Shown: positions 6,842-15,959, counted from the stretch's first letter. The stretch: DNA of 64,000 bases from Deltaproteobacteria bacterium (GCA_018266075.1 JAFEBB010000030.1:22710-86709); one strand, 5' to 3'. The notes: generated from the sequence alone by a model not told the origin. A program made the numbers and translations.

Positions 6842-9697
6842 ATGTGGCGGGCGTGGGTGTTGCCGGCGCTGCTCTGCGCGGGCTGTGCGTCGGCGACGAG
6901 CGTCCGCTTCCCTCAGGACATCGCGGCCTCGTTTGCCAAGCAGCCCATGCGGTATCTCGAGACGCCGGAGCTCGAGCTCTACTACCCGGCCGACGCCCAG
7001 TCCGACGCGATGCGCATCGCCGGGCGGCTCACGCACTGCCTGGAGACGCTGCGCCAGTTGCCGCTCTCGCAGACGCCGCGGCCGCGGCTGCTGCTCTATT
7101 TGACGAGCGCCAACTTCAACAACGCGTACGTGCAGCCGATGTTTCTCGGCAACCCGCAGCAGATGGTGGTGCCGCTCCACGAGACCGACGAGCTCTTCAA
7201 CCTGCTCATCGCGCCGGGCGCCGAGATCGGCGACGTGACCTGTCACGAGGCCGTGCACTATGTGCAGCTGCAGCAGGTCGAGGGCCTGTGGTGGTGGGTG
7301 AACCACTTCGGCGGGGAGATCCTCTCGCCCAACATCTTCACCGAGTCGTGGTTCCTCGAAGGGCTCGCGGTGCACTACGAGGGCCGCCTCGACAAGGACG
7401 TCGGCCGGCCGTGGAACCCCATCTGGCGCGGCCTGTTTCCCTCGGGCGTGGCGAGCCGCGGCGGCAAGCTCAACCCCGGCTACCTCCAGCCCGACCAGCG
7501 CGACACCACGCCGTTCGGCGGCAACTACCTGGTCGGCGAACAGTTCGTGGACTACCTCGCGACCACGTACGGCGAGCAGAAGCTGTGGGAGCTCGTCGAT
7601 CGCGAGGCCAACAGCCCCGCGCCGCAGCTCGCGGTGGCCGTTCAGTTCATGCGCGTGTACGGCAAGACCCTGGGCGGGCTCTTCAAAGAATTCAGCGAGC
7701 ACCTCGAGAAAGAAGGGCTGCAGCGGCCGCGTCCTCCGAACCAGCGCGTGCTCGTGGATGACCTCGGCTTCTACGCGCGCATGACCGCCGCGCCCGATGG
7801 GACGCTCGCCGTCATCTTCGCGCCGCGCGATCGGCCGGTGGAGCTCGGGCTCTATGGGCCCGACGATCACGAGATATATCGCGTGAGCCTCGCCCCGCTC
7901 TTGCCCGAACGGCCGTTCATCACCACCAGCCCCACGGCGATCAGCGGCTTGTGCTTCTCGAGCGATGGGAAGCGGCTCTATTTCGTGGTGCAGGACGTCG
8001 CGCTCGACGGCGACGACGAGAGCAAGCTGGTGGAGCTCGACGCCGCCTCGGGCGAGCCGCTCCGCACCTGGCGCTGGCTCGAGGGCATGGGCGGCGGACT
8101 GATGCCCGACGGGAAGAGCTACGTCTTCACGCACCTCGAAAAGGACGTCGCCAACCTCGTGGCCATCGACCTCGAGAGCGGCAAGCGGCGCGCGCTCACG
8201 TTCTTCACCACGCACCAGAGCCTGGGCGTCTCCGCGATCTCGCCGAGCGGCAAGCGCATCGTCTTCCCCAAGTGGATGGGCCAGGGCTTCGACCTGTTCG
8301 TGCTCGAGGACGGCGTCGAGCGCGCGGTCACGCACGATCAGCACTTCAACCAATCGCCGCGCTTCCTCGACGAGGACCACGTGGTGCTGCTCCGCGACGT
8401 GGACGGCCGCGCGCAGGCGTCGATCGTGGACCTCGCGTCGGGCGCCGTGAGCCAGGCCACGGACGCGCCGTTCACCGCGTTCGACCCCGCGCCGCGACCC
8501 GGCGGTCGGCTCGCGTTCGTGAACCGCGATGCCTGGAGCTGGACGCTGGACGAGGTCCCGCTCGACGCGCAAACGCCCGCGACCATCCCCGAGCCGGTGC
8601 CGCCCGCGAACCTGGAGGCCGCGTCGTCCGAGGTTCAGGTGGTTCGCGACGAGCCGTATCACGCGACCGATCACCTGCTGGCGCCGACGTACCACCTGCC
8701 GCTCGTCGTGCTCGGGAGCGCGTCGCCGACTTCGATCACCGCGGGCATCGAGGTCGCGGGCAGCGATCGACTCGGCTTTCACAACTACGACCTGCAAGCG
8801 TCGTACGGCTATCCCGGCGGGCTCATCAGCTTTGCCGGCGACTACGTGAACATGCAGCTCGCGCCCTGGCAGCTCGGCATCAGCGCCAGCCGCCTCGAGG
8901 ACAGCGAGCACACCATCGAGTACGACCTCGATCTGGGCATCTCGCGCACCTTCTGGACCACGCCGGTCACGCTCGACGTCCCCTTCATCCGCCGCGAGTC
9001 CGCAGGGTTCACGGGCGATCTCGTGGGGCCGCGGCTCACGGTGCTGCTCGCGCCGGTGACGGGCTCCGTCTACGGCGGCACGCAGCGCGGCTTCAGCTTG
9101 AACCTCTCCGGCCAGGGCTTCCCACGCGGCCTGGGGAACGACTTCGACTTCGCGGACGTCCGCAGCGCGCTGCGAATCTGGCTCCCGCAGCCGATCCCGC
9201 GCGCGAGCCTGAGCGTGCTCGGCGTGGCGCGCGCGCTCCCCGGTGCGCCCGAGACCTTGCTGACGGTGGGCGGCCTCCAGCCCGCTGGCCTCATCTTCCA
9301 AAGCAGCAACACCGGCGCAGATGGATTGCAGGGCGTGATCCTGCCCACCCAGGTGAGCTTCAACGAGCCGCTGCGCGGCTACGAGGACTTCACGCTCCAC
9401 GGGAACGCGGTGCTCATCGGCGGCGCCGACTTCCACGTGCCGCTGGTCATCGACTACGGCTGGGCGTCGTTCTTCTACATCCTGCCTTCGTTCTTCGTGC
9501 GCGAGGTGGACCTCGACGCCTTCGGACGGCTGGCACAGCTCGACGGACCGGTGCCGGGAACGCACCGCGTCGTGGGCGCGCAGCTCTCCCTCCAGACCCG
9601 CATCGGCAGCCTCTATGCGCCCGTCTTGTATGTGCAATTCGCCAATCGCTTCGACGACGGACTGGGCCCGCTGACCTTCTTTGGGCTCTCGCTGTAA
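6842..9697 (+). CDS. Surface lipoprotein: HExxH peptidase, propeller and C-terminal beta barrel
   Basis: A 951-residue lipoprotein; the signal peptide ends LLCAGC with the modified Cys near residue 15. Residues about 40-300 form a zinc peptidase of the MA type: H135-E-A-V-H139 and the probable third ligand E173 in WFLEGLAVHYEG. Residues about 310-590 contain TolB-like propeller blades (GLCFSSDGKRLYFVV, LMPDGKSYVFTHLEKD). From about 610 the pattern of alternating strands continues to a C-terminus ending LTFFGLSL, like outer-membrane surface-antigen barrels. It probably sits in or on the outer membrane, possibly as a protease or maturation factor. The start 2 bases after the previous stop removes an upstream in-frame extension. 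Confidence 0.85.
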   Translation: MWRAWVLPALLCAGCASATSVRFPQDIAASFAKQPMRYLETPELELYYPADAQSDAMRIAGRLTHCLETLRQLPLSQTPRPRLLLYLTSANFNNAYVQPMFLGNPQQMVVPLHETDELFNLLIAPGAEIGDVTCHEAVHYVQLQQVEGLWWWVNHFGGEILSPNIFTESWFLEGLAVHYEGRLDKDVGRPWNPIWRGLFPSGVASRGGKLNPGYLQPDQRDTTPFGGNYLVGEQFVDYLATTYGEQKLWELVDREANSPAPQLAVAVQFMRVYGKTLGGLFKEFSEHLEKEGLQRPRPPNQRVLVDDLGFYARMTAAPDGTLAVIFAPRDRPVELGLYGPDDHEIYRVSLAPLLPERPFITTSPTAISGLCFSSDGKRLYFVVQDVALDGDDESKLVELDAASGEPLRTWRWLEGMGGGLMPDGKSYVFTHLEKDVANLVAIDLESGKRRALTFFTTHQSLGVSAISPSGKRIVFPKWMGQGFDLFVLEDGVERAVTHDQHFNQSPRFLDEDHVVLLRDVDGRAQASIVDLASGAVSQATDAPFTAFDPAPRPGGRLAFVNRDAWSWTLDEVPLDAQTPATIPEPVPPANLEAASSEVQVVRDEPYHATDHLLAPTYHLPLVVLGSASPTSITAGIEVAGSDRLGFHNYDLQASYGYPGGLISFAGDYVNMQLAPWQLGISASRLEDSEHTIEYDLDLGISRTFWTTPVTLDVPFIRRESAGFTGDLVGPRLTVLLAPVTGSVYGGTQRGFSLNLSGQGFPRGLGNDFDFADVRSALRIWLPQPIPRASLSVLGVARALPGAPETLLTVGGLQPAGLIFQSSNTGADGLQGVILPTQVSFNEPLRGYEDFTLHGNAVLIGGADFHVPLVIDYGWASFFYILPSFFVREVDLDAFGRLAQLDGPVPGTHRVVGAQLSLQTRIGSLYAPVLYVQFANRFDDGLGPLTFFGLSL

Positions 9698-9763
9698 CCG
9701 GCTCAACGGAGTTCCGTCCAGGCTATATATTTGCACCCGTCGATCGGGAATCTTCGCCTCGGC

Positions 9764-9964
9764 ATGCACCGGCCATCGACCCTCGCGTTGAAGTGCCCGG
9801 TCTGCCACCGGGATGTGGCGCCGATGCCCATCGAGGGCATCGCGGAGCAGGCGCTGCAGGCGCGCGATCTCTTCATCCGCCACGCCGACCGGCAGCACGG
9901 CGTGGGCGAGCTCGACGCGCTGATGTTCTACGCCGAGGCGCTGCGTCGCCGCGCGAAGCTCTGA
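9764..9964 (+). CDS. Small CxxC protein, hypothetical
   Basis: A 66-residue protein with one CPVCH motif near residue 12 and a helical C-terminus (LDALMFYAEALRRRAKL). The motif suggests part of a metal-binding knuckle, perhaps completed by H51 or H57-type histidines in RHADRQHG. No ribosome site is strong; an upstream TTG at 9731 in frame is an alternative. It lies 15 bases before the methyltransferase gene and could be co-transcribed with it. Confidence 0.5.
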   Translation: MHRPSTLALKCPVCHRDVAPMPIEGIAEQALQARDLFIRHADRQHGVGELDALMFYAEALRRRAKL

Positions 9965-9979
9965 TATCCAGCGGCCGGA

Positions 9980-10639
9980 ATGGACCGCGCCGCCCGACGA
10001 CAAGCGATTCGCGCGAGCACGCGCTTGCAGTCGCCCAGGCTCTGTCCGGAGCTGACGCTGGCGCTCGGCGATCGGCTCATGGACGTGTGGCAGGCCGCCG
10101 AGGACGCGGAGGGCAAAGGCCAGCTGCCCTCGCCGTTCTGGGCGTTCGCCTGGCCTGGCGGGCAGGCCCTCGCGCGGTTCGTGCTCGATCATCCGGACGT
10201 CGTCCGCGACAAGCGCGTGCTCGACTTCGCCTCGGGCTGCGGGGTGAGCGCCGTGGCCGCGGCGCGCGCAGGTGCGGCCCGCGTCATCGCCGCCGACATC
10301 GATCCCTGGGCCGCCGCGGCCATCGAGGAGAACGCCCGCGCCGCGGGCGTCGAGGTCGACATCCGCGAGGACGATCTCGTCGGCCGCGACGAGGGCTGGG
10401 ACGTGGTGCTCGCGGGCGACGTCTGCTACCGGCAGGAGTGGTCACCGGGCATCGTGCGCTGGCTGCGGACCCTCGCCGCGCGCGGCGCCCACGTGCTGCT
10501 CGGCGATCCCGGCCGTGGCTTCACGCCGACCCAGGGCCTCAACGAGCGCGCGCGGTACGTGCTCGCGACCACGGTCGATGTGGAAGGCGCCGCCCAGCGG
10601 GAGCCGCGCGTCTGGGACGTGCTGCCCGACGAGCGCTGA
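9980..10639 (+). CDS. Class I SAM-dependent methyltransferase, Nnt1/ETFB-lysine methyltransferase type
   Basis: A 219-residue enzyme that should transfer a methyl group from S-adenosylmethionine. Motif I is VLDFASGCGVSAVAAARAG, the acidic end of strand 2 is AADIDPWA, and the post-I region reads DVVLAGDVCYRQEW. The N-terminal block PFWAFAWPGGQALARFVLD is typical of the COG3897 group, which includes lysine methyltransferases acting on electron-transfer flavoprotein beta. The natural target here is not shown. The stop abuts the convergent gene at 10641. Confidence 0.88.
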   Translation: MDRAARRQAIRASTRLQSPRLCPELTLALGDRLMDVWQAAEDAEGKGQLPSPFWAFAWPGGQALARFVLDHPDVVRDKRVLDFASGCGVSAVAAARAGAARVIAADIDPWAAAAIEENARAAGVEVDIREDDLVGRDEGWDVVLAGDVCYRQEWSPGIVRWLRTLAARGAHVLLGDPGRGFTPTQGLNERARYVLATTVDVEGAAQREPRVWDVLPDER

Positions 10640-10640
10640 A

Positions 10641-10862
10641 TCACTGAACCGGTTCGCTCGGTCCCGACTTGAGCGCGCTGCGTGCGGCCGCGGCCCGGAG
10701 CTGCGCCAGCGCGCGCGCGTCCGTGGGCTTGGCGCCGTGCACCCGCTGCAGGTGCGTGGTCAGCTCTTGCTCCAGCCAACCCAGGGTTCGATCCAGCTCG
10801 TCGCTCACTCCGGTCGCGGCCCAGTCGCACTGGGCACACCGGAGCTCCACCAACCTCGCCAT
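10641..10862 (-). CDS. Small CxxC/HxxxxH zinc-finger-like protein
   Basis: A 73-residue protein with CAQCDWAATG near the start and THLQRVH about 25 residues later, giving a C-x2-C ... H-x4-H pattern likely to bind one zinc ion. The pattern resembles the short DUF1059-type proteins. The start at 10862 places the cysteines just after MARLVELR. A related 43-residue protein with the same pattern is encoded on the opposite strand at 10999. It converges with the methyltransferase gene, one base apart. Confidence 0.68.
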   Translation of the reverse strand: MARLVELRCAQCDWAATGVSDELDRTLGWLEQELTTHLQRVHGAKPTDARALAQLRAAAARSALKSGPSEPVQ

Positions 10863-10998
10863 CGCAAGCGCTCCCGCTCGCCACCCCGCCCCGAGCGTCG
10901 ACAAAATAACATCATTGGCCTGCAGGGGAAGATGGCGGCGCATCCATCTGGGGCGTCGGCCGTTGAGGCAGGAGGGCCGAAAACCAAGCCGAGGCACC

Positions 10999-11130
10999 AT
11001 GTTGGTCATCCCTTGCTTCCTCTGCGGTTGGTGGGGCTTCGCCCACGACGACGAGCTGGGCTCGCGCGACCTCCTTCGCGCGCTGCGGGCGCACCTGCGC
11101 AAGGCACACCAGCAGCAAAGCGTGTCCTGA
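10999..11130 (+). CDS. Very small CxxC/HxxxxH zinc-finger-like protein
   Basis: A 43-residue protein: MLVIPCFLCGWWGFAHDD, then a helix ending RAHLRKAH. The C-x2-C ... H-x4-H spacing mirrors the protein at 10641-10862, so the two appear to be diverged copies. A GAGG site lies about 6 bases before the ATG. It is short enough to be missed by standard gene callers. Function unknown; a DNA- or RNA-binding or metal-sensing role is only a guess. Confidence 0.55.
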   Translation: MLVIPCFLCGWWGFAHDDELGSRDLLRALRAHLRKAHQQQSVS

Positions 11131-11220
11131 GCGCTGGACAACGCCGTTCACCTTCCATCAGATCCTTTTGCTTCCCGGTGCGTGCCTTCAGGCGCGGTGC
11201 CGTGAGAGATGGAGGATTCG

Positions 11221-13173
11221 ATGGTGGCTTCGTACCTGGCCGCGCTGATCTTGGCCGCGGCCGTCGATGCGCCGGTGACGTCGGTGGAGGTCTTCAGCGA
11301 TCGCGCGCGCGTGACGCGGCTCGCGAACGTGACCCTCGGCGCGAGCGAGAAGGTCGAGCTCCCGCTGCTCCTGGACACCGTGGATCCCGCGACGGTCCGG
11401 CTCACGGCGAAGAACGCCGAGGTGCGCCGCGTAGAGCTCGCGCGCGTGGAGGCGCAGGACTTCCCAAAGACCGAGGCCAAGAAGCTCCTCGACGCGCTCG
11501 ACGCGCTCGACGACGCCATCCGCCAGACCGAAGGCGAGCGCGGCGCCGCGCAAGCCGTGCTCGAGGTGCTCAATCGCGTCCGGCCGACGCTGCCGCCGAG
11601 CGAGCCTGGCAAGCCGCAGCCGCACCTCACGCCCGCGAGCTGGACGAGCTCGCTGAACTTCGGGCGCACCTATCGCGAGAAGCTGCAGACGCGGATCCGG
11701 GCCGCGTCAATCAAGCTCGAGGATCAGAATCGCGAGCGGCAGAAGCTGCTCGCCGAGGCCGCCAAGCTCCAGGCCGAGCGGCACGGTGGCTGGCGGGTGA
11801 CGGCGACGGTCGCGGGGAGCGGGCCCGCGCAGCTCGCGCTCACGTACATGGTCTCCAACGCGCGCTGGTACCCGAGCTACGACCTCACGCTCTTGCCGGA
11901 TCGCGCGCAGGTGATGGTCTCGTTCGCGGCGCTGGTGAGCCAGGAGTCGGGCGAGGACTGGGACAACGCGCGGCTCACGGTGAGCACGGCTGTCCCCGCG
12001 AGCGCGACCACGTTCCCCAAGCTGCGCACCTGGAAGATCGGCGAGAAGGAGCGCTTCATTCCCACGCCCTCGCCCGCCGCGGAGTTCATCCCGCCCGCGC
12101 CGCCCGCCGTGCCGCCCCTCGCCATGGCCGACACCGACACAAACCTGCTCTTGCGTCGGCTCGCACAGCGCGCGGGCACGGCCGACTACCGCTTCAAGGA
12201 CAACGGCAAGAACGGCGCCATCGGTCAGACCCGCGGCGGCGAGACCGGCATTGAGCTCGACCGCGACGGCGATGGAATCCTCGACCAGGAGGACGACCTC
12301 AAGAAGGCCGCACCTGCCGAGAAGCCGAAGCCGCCGCCTCCGCCGCCGGCGATGACCGCGCGCCCGCCCGAGAGCGCGCCGGCAGCGCCTTCGCCGGTGA
12401 TGATGGATGAGGTGATGGAGGAGCGCGAAGCCACCGTGTCAGGCGGCTTCGCTCGCGGCGAATCCGCAGACAAGTACGTGCCCACCGTGCAGTTCGGGCT
12501 CGCGCCGCCGCCGGGCTACGTGGCTCCGAGCTACGCCGCCAACCTGCCCGCCGCGCTCGCCGGTGGCTATGACCTCGCGTTCGACTCGGTGCAGCCCGAG
12601 ACCGTCCCCAGCGGCAAGGGCGCGCGGCACGTGGCGCTCTTCGCGGTGGCCTGGCCGGTGACCGTGGAGCGCAAGCTCTACCCCGCGCTCGCGCCCGAGG
12701 CGTTCCTGGTGGCCGAGCTGAAGAACCCGCAGTCCAACGCGCTTCCTGGCGGGGAGGCGAACCTCTACGTCGGCGCGGATCCCGCGGGCACCGCGCACCT
12801 GGGCTTCGTGGCCCCGGGCGAGGAGTTCACCCTGCCGCTCGGGCTCGATCGCGCGATCAAGCCGGTGCGCAACGTGAAGCTGGTGCAGGCCGAGAAGGGG
12901 ATCATCGGCAAGGACGAGGTGAACCAGTACGACGTGACCATCGAGGTCGCGAATCCGTACGGCGTGCCCGTGTCCGTCAAGACGTTCGACCAGTGGCCGG
13001 TCACCGACGACGAGCACGTGGAGGTGAAGCTGCTCTCCACCGCGCCGTACGCGAAGCAGGATCCGGTCAAGGGCTCACTGGAGTGGGACGTGGTCCTGCC
13101 GCCGCACGGCAAGACCACCCTCGCCTTCAGCTACTCGCTGCGCCACCCGAAGGACACGAGGCTCCACCAGTGA
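11221..13173 (+). CDS. MuiA-like DUF4139 protein with calcium-binding-type insert
   Basis: A 650-residue secreted or periplasmic protein of the mucoidy-inhibitor MuiA family (DUF4140 N-terminus plus DUF4139). It has a signal peptide (MVASYLAALILAAAVDAPV), the typical opening SVEVFSDRARVTR, two helical coiled-coil-like stretches (about 80-115 and 155-185) and the DUF4139 core beginning ALTYMVSNARWYPSYDL. An insert near residues 330-440 contains DRDGDGILD (347-355), a thrombospondin-3-like calcium loop, and a Pro-rich run. The start at 11221 is chosen because GGAGG lies just upstream, inside an alternative ATG at 11209. It overlaps the paralogue that follows. Confidence 0.86.
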   Translation: MVASYLAALILAAAVDAPVTSVEVFSDRARVTRLANVTLGASEKVELPLLLDTVDPATVRLTAKNAEVRRVELARVEAQDFPKTEAKKLLDALDALDDAIRQTEGERGAAQAVLEVLNRVRPTLPPSEPGKPQPHLTPASWTSSLNFGRTYREKLQTRIRAASIKLEDQNRERQKLLAEAAKLQAERHGGWRVTATVAGSGPAQLALTYMVSNARWYPSYDLTLLPDRAQVMVSFAALVSQESGEDWDNARLTVSTAVPASATTFPKLRTWKIGEKERFIPTPSPAAEFIPPAPPAVPPLAMADTDTNLLLRRLAQRAGTADYRFKDNGKNGAIGQTRGGETGIELDRDGDGILDQEDDLKKAAPAEKPKPPPPPPAMTARPPESAPAAPSPVMMDEVMEEREATVSGGFARGESADKYVPTVQFGLAPPPGYVAPSYAANLPAALAGGYDLAFDSVQPETVPSGKGARHVALFAVAWPVTVERKLYPALAPEAFLVAELKNPQSNALPGGEANLYVGADPAGTAHLGFVAPGEEFTLPLGLDRAIKPVRNVKLVQAEKGIIGKDEVNQYDVTIEVANPYGVPVSVKTFDQWPVTDDEHVEVKLLSTAPYAKQDPVKGSLEWDVVLPPHGKTTLAFSYSLRHPKDTRLHQ

Positions 13174-14759
13174 ACGCCATGCTCAGCCTCGTCTCCGTCC
13201 TCGTCCTCGCTGCGGCACCGGCCACGCCCGTGGTGCGCGCCACCGTCTATCCCGATCGAGCGCAGGTCGTTCGTCGCGGTGAGCTCCCCTGCGGTCCGCG
13301 CGCCATGCTGCGCTTCGAGAACCTGCCGCCCTCTGCCGAGGCGACGTCGTTCCGCGCCGCGACCGATACGGGGACCGTCGAGGGCCTGCGCGTGGAGGCG
13401 CATCCGCAGCTCGACGCGTATTCCAAGCCGGTGGTCGACGCCGAGAAGGAGCTGCACGACCTGCGTCAGAAGCAGGCCGCGCTGCAGGACGATCGGAGCC
13501 GCGCGGAGCAGGAGGCGGCGCAGTCGGCTTCGTACGGCGAGGTGACGGCCACGCTCCTCTCGCGCGAGATGGTCGAAGACAAGCCGAACACCAACGCCTG
13601 GAACGGCGCCCTCGACGCCCAACTCGACGGGCAGCTCCGCGCGAACCAGGCCGTGGTGAAGGTCGACGCGCAGCTTCGTGACGTGGAGCTGAAGATGGCG
13701 AGCGTCAACGCGCGGCTCGCTCAGATGCAGGCCGCCGCAGCGCGGAGCACAACGACTGCGGAGGTCCTCGTCTCCTGTCCGGCCGGGAAGACGGCGCAGG
13801 TGGAGCTGACCTACCTCGTGGGCGGCGCGGGCTGGCAGCCGGCCTACGAAGCGCGCGCCGACGAGGGCGCGGGCGCGGTGGAGCTCACGACCTTCGCGAC
13901 GGTGCGTCAGGCGACGGGAGAGCCCTGGAACCACGCGCAGCTGATCCTGTCGACGGCGGTGCCCCGCCAGAGCGCGACGCCGCCGGAGATCCAACCGCTG
14001 CGCGTGGGCGCGTCGGAGAAGTCCGAGGAGCGCAAGGTGCTCGTGCGGCGCGACGAGGAGACCAAGCACGCCGAGGTCTCCACCGCCGACGCGACCGCGA
14101 CCACGCCCGCCGCCGGCAAGCCGCTGCGCGCCGCAGATCAAGGGCTCTCGGTGCAGCTCTCGGCGCCGGAGCCGTCGGACGTGCCTGGAGACGGCACGCC
14201 CTCGCGCGTCTTCGTGGCGCGCAACAAGCTGCCCGCGAAGTTCGCGCTGCGCACGGCGCCCAAGCTCGCGCCGTTCGTGTTCCGCGTGGCCGACCTCACC
14301 AACAGCGCGCCCTTCCCCCTCCTGGCCGGGCCCATCGACGCGTTCCGCGGCGCTGGCTTTCTGGGTCGCACCGCGCTCGAGCGCGTGGCCGTGGGCGCGC
14401 CGTTCCATGTGACGTTCGGCATCGACGAAGCGGTGAAGGTGAAGCGCACCGTGCTCCAGGAGATCCAGCGGCAGACCGGCGTCTTCGGTGGGAACCAGCG
14501 CTTCAGCTTCGCGTACCAGTTCGAGGTGGCGAACTACCAATCGGGCGCGCGGCACATCGAGCTGGCGGAGCACGTGCCCGTGAGCGAGCTCGACGACGTG
14601 AAGGTGGAGCTCGAGACCAAGACCACCGCCGGCTTCGACCTCCAGCGCGACGACGGCATCGTCACCTGGAAGCTCGACCTGCCCGCGGGCAGCACGAAGA
14701 AGGTGAACCTCGCCTTCCACGTCGACGTGCCCAGCAGCTACGACACCTCGGGCCTCTGA
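13170..14759 (+). CDS. MuiA-like DUF4139 protein, second tandem copy
   Basis: A 529-residue paralogue of the preceding gene: signal peptide (MLSLVSVLVLAAAPATPVV), the opening VVRATVYPDRAQVVRRG, two coiled-coil-like helices (about 85-125 and 150-190), then the beta-rich DUF4139 domain starting ELTYLVGGAGWQPAYEARAD and ending KKVNLAFHVDVP. It lacks the calcium-loop insert. The GTG at 13170 overlaps the previous stop and has GAGG 8 bases upstream; the ATG at 13179 is an alternative. Tandem coupling suggests the two proteins work together, perhaps as a heteromeric envelope complex; the family's biochemical role is not established. Confidence 0.84.
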   Translation: MNAMLSLVSVLVLAAAPATPVVRATVYPDRAQVVRRGELPCGPRAMLRFENLPPSAEATSFRAATDTGTVEGLRVEAHPQLDAYSKPVVDAEKELHDLRQKQAALQDDRSRAEQEAAQSASYGEVTATLLSREMVEDKPNTNAWNGALDAQLDGQLRANQAVVKVDAQLRDVELKMASVNARLAQMQAAAARSTTTAEVLVSCPAGKTAQVELTYLVGGAGWQPAYEARADEGAGAVELTTFATVRQATGEPWNHAQLILSTAVPRQSATPPEIQPLRVGASEKSEERKVLVRRDEETKHAEVSTADATATTPAAGKPLRAADQGLSVQLSAPEPSDVPGDGTPSRVFVARNKLPAKFALRTAPKLAPFVFRVADLTNSAPFPLLAGPIDAFRGAGFLGRTALERVAVGAPFHVTFGIDEAVKVKRTVLQEIQRQTGVFGGNQRFSFAYQFEVANYQSGARHIELAEHVPVSELDDVKVELETKTTAGFDLQRDDGIVTWKLDLPAGSTKKVNLAFHVDVPSSYDTSGL

Positions 14760-14830
14760 CGCACCTCAGCGGCCCATCTGTCCATCAATTAACCAATTCT
14801 TCAGACGTTCACGAATGCGCCATCTACCCG

Positions 14831-14859
14831 TGCAAAACGCGCCAGGCATCGCCTAGAAT
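14831..14859 (+). promoter_or_regulatory. Putative sigma70-type promoter for the HTH-receiver gene
   Basis: TAGAAT at 14854-14859 matches five of six -10 bases; a weak -35-like TGCAAA lies 17 bases upstream at 14831-14836. The predicted start of transcription would be about 14866, only two bases before the ATG at 14868, so the message may be leaderless. Weak -35 keeps confidence low. Confidence 0.4.
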
Positions 14860-14867
14860 GCTCCGTT

Positions 14868-15440
14868 ATGAGCGCAAATCCGAACCGACTCCTGACCTCG
14901 CACGAAGCTGGCGCCCTGCTGCAGATGGACCCGAGCTCCATCGTGAAGTGGGTGAACGACGGCCTGCTGCCCGCGTTCCGCACGCCTGGCAAGCACCGCC
15001 GCATCAAGGCCAGCGACCTGCTCGCCTTCCTGCGCACGCACGGCATGTACATCCCGGCGGAGCTGGCCGAGGGTGCGGTGCAGGTGCTGGTGGTCGATGA
15101 CGACGAGCACTTCTTGAAGGCGCTCGGCCGCTCGATGAAGAGCTACAAGGACTTCGAGTTCAACGCCTGCACGAGCGGCATCGAGGCGCTGGTGCACGTG
15201 GGCGCGCGCAAGCCCGACGTGCTGGTCATCGACGTGCACATGCCCGAGGTCGACGGCCTCGACGTGCTGCGCGTGCTCAAGTCGAGCCCCGCCACGCGCG
15301 ACGTGCAGGTGGTGATGGTCACCGGCAAGCCGAGCGCGGAGCTGGAGAAGCGCGCGCTCGCCATGGGCGCCAAGGCGCTCGTGGAGAAGCCGCTCACCGC
15401 GGCCCGGCTGGTGGAAGCGCTGCAGGCCCGCGCGGCCTGA
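14868..15440 (+). CDS. DNA-binding response regulator: excisionase/MerR-type HTH fused to receiver domain
   Basis: A 190-residue regulator with reversed order compared with most response regulators. Residues 8-58 form a winged-helix HTH of the BldC/excisionase class (LLTSHEAGALLQMDPSSIVK, then RTPGKHRRI). Residues about 72-188 form a receiver domain with the acidic pocket VDDDE, the phospho-acceptor D122 in VIDVHMPE, the Thr in VMVTGKP and the Lys in VEKPLT. No kinase gene is adjacent, so it is an orphan. A hairpin terminator follows at 15465. Confidence 0.92.
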   Translation: MSANPNRLLTSHEAGALLQMDPSSIVKWVNDGLLPAFRTPGKHRRIKASDLLAFLRTHGMYIPAELAEGAVQVLVVDDDEHFLKALGRSMKSYKDFEFNACTSGIEALVHVGARKPDVLVIDVHMPEVDGLDVLRVLKSSPATRDVQVVMVTGKPSAELEKRALAMGAKALVEKPLTAARLVEALQARAA

Positions 15441-15464
15441 GTCGTCGCGACATCGCCACGCTGA

Positions 15465-15515
15465 AAATCGAAACCGCCTGAGCGGCCCGAGGGCTGCGTC
15501 AGGCGGTGTCGATTT
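15465..15515. terminator. Bidirectional hairpin terminator between HTH-receiver gene and ssrA
   Basis: Two 17-base arms (15465-15481 and 15499-15515) pair with a single mismatch, and the loop region can extend the stem further. The arms begin with AAAT and end with ATTT, giving short U-runs in both directions. It sits 25 bases after the regulator's stop and 13 bases beyond the 3' end of tmRNA on the other strand, so it can serve both. Confidence 0.75.
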
Positions 15516-15526
15516 GCTTCCTGCGA

Positions 15527-15886
<360 letters not shown>

Positions 15887-15930
15887 AAAGTTGGGGCCTG
15901 CTCGAGCGCGGCCTATCCGCGCCCACCTCA

Positions 15931-15959
15931 ACCGTAAGAGGGCCAACCGGACCCGTCAA
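15931..15959 (-). promoter_or_regulatory. Possible ssrA promoter in the 275-base gap upstream
   Basis: On the minus strand TTGACG (15959-15954) is followed after 17 bases by TACGGT (15936-15931), a weak -10. Transcription would begin near 15924, leaving a leader of about 38 bases to be removed to give the mature tmRNA end at 15886. Apart from this and a 7-base inverted repeat near 16083-16105, I see nothing definite in the gap 15887-16161. Confidence 0.3.

Noticed and set aside
6836..10192. Minus-strand open frame of 1,118 codons opposite the peptidase lipoprotein
   Set aside because: Arg/Glu/His/Leu-rich shadow with no domain; the plus strand has a signal peptide, HExxH and barrel pattern.
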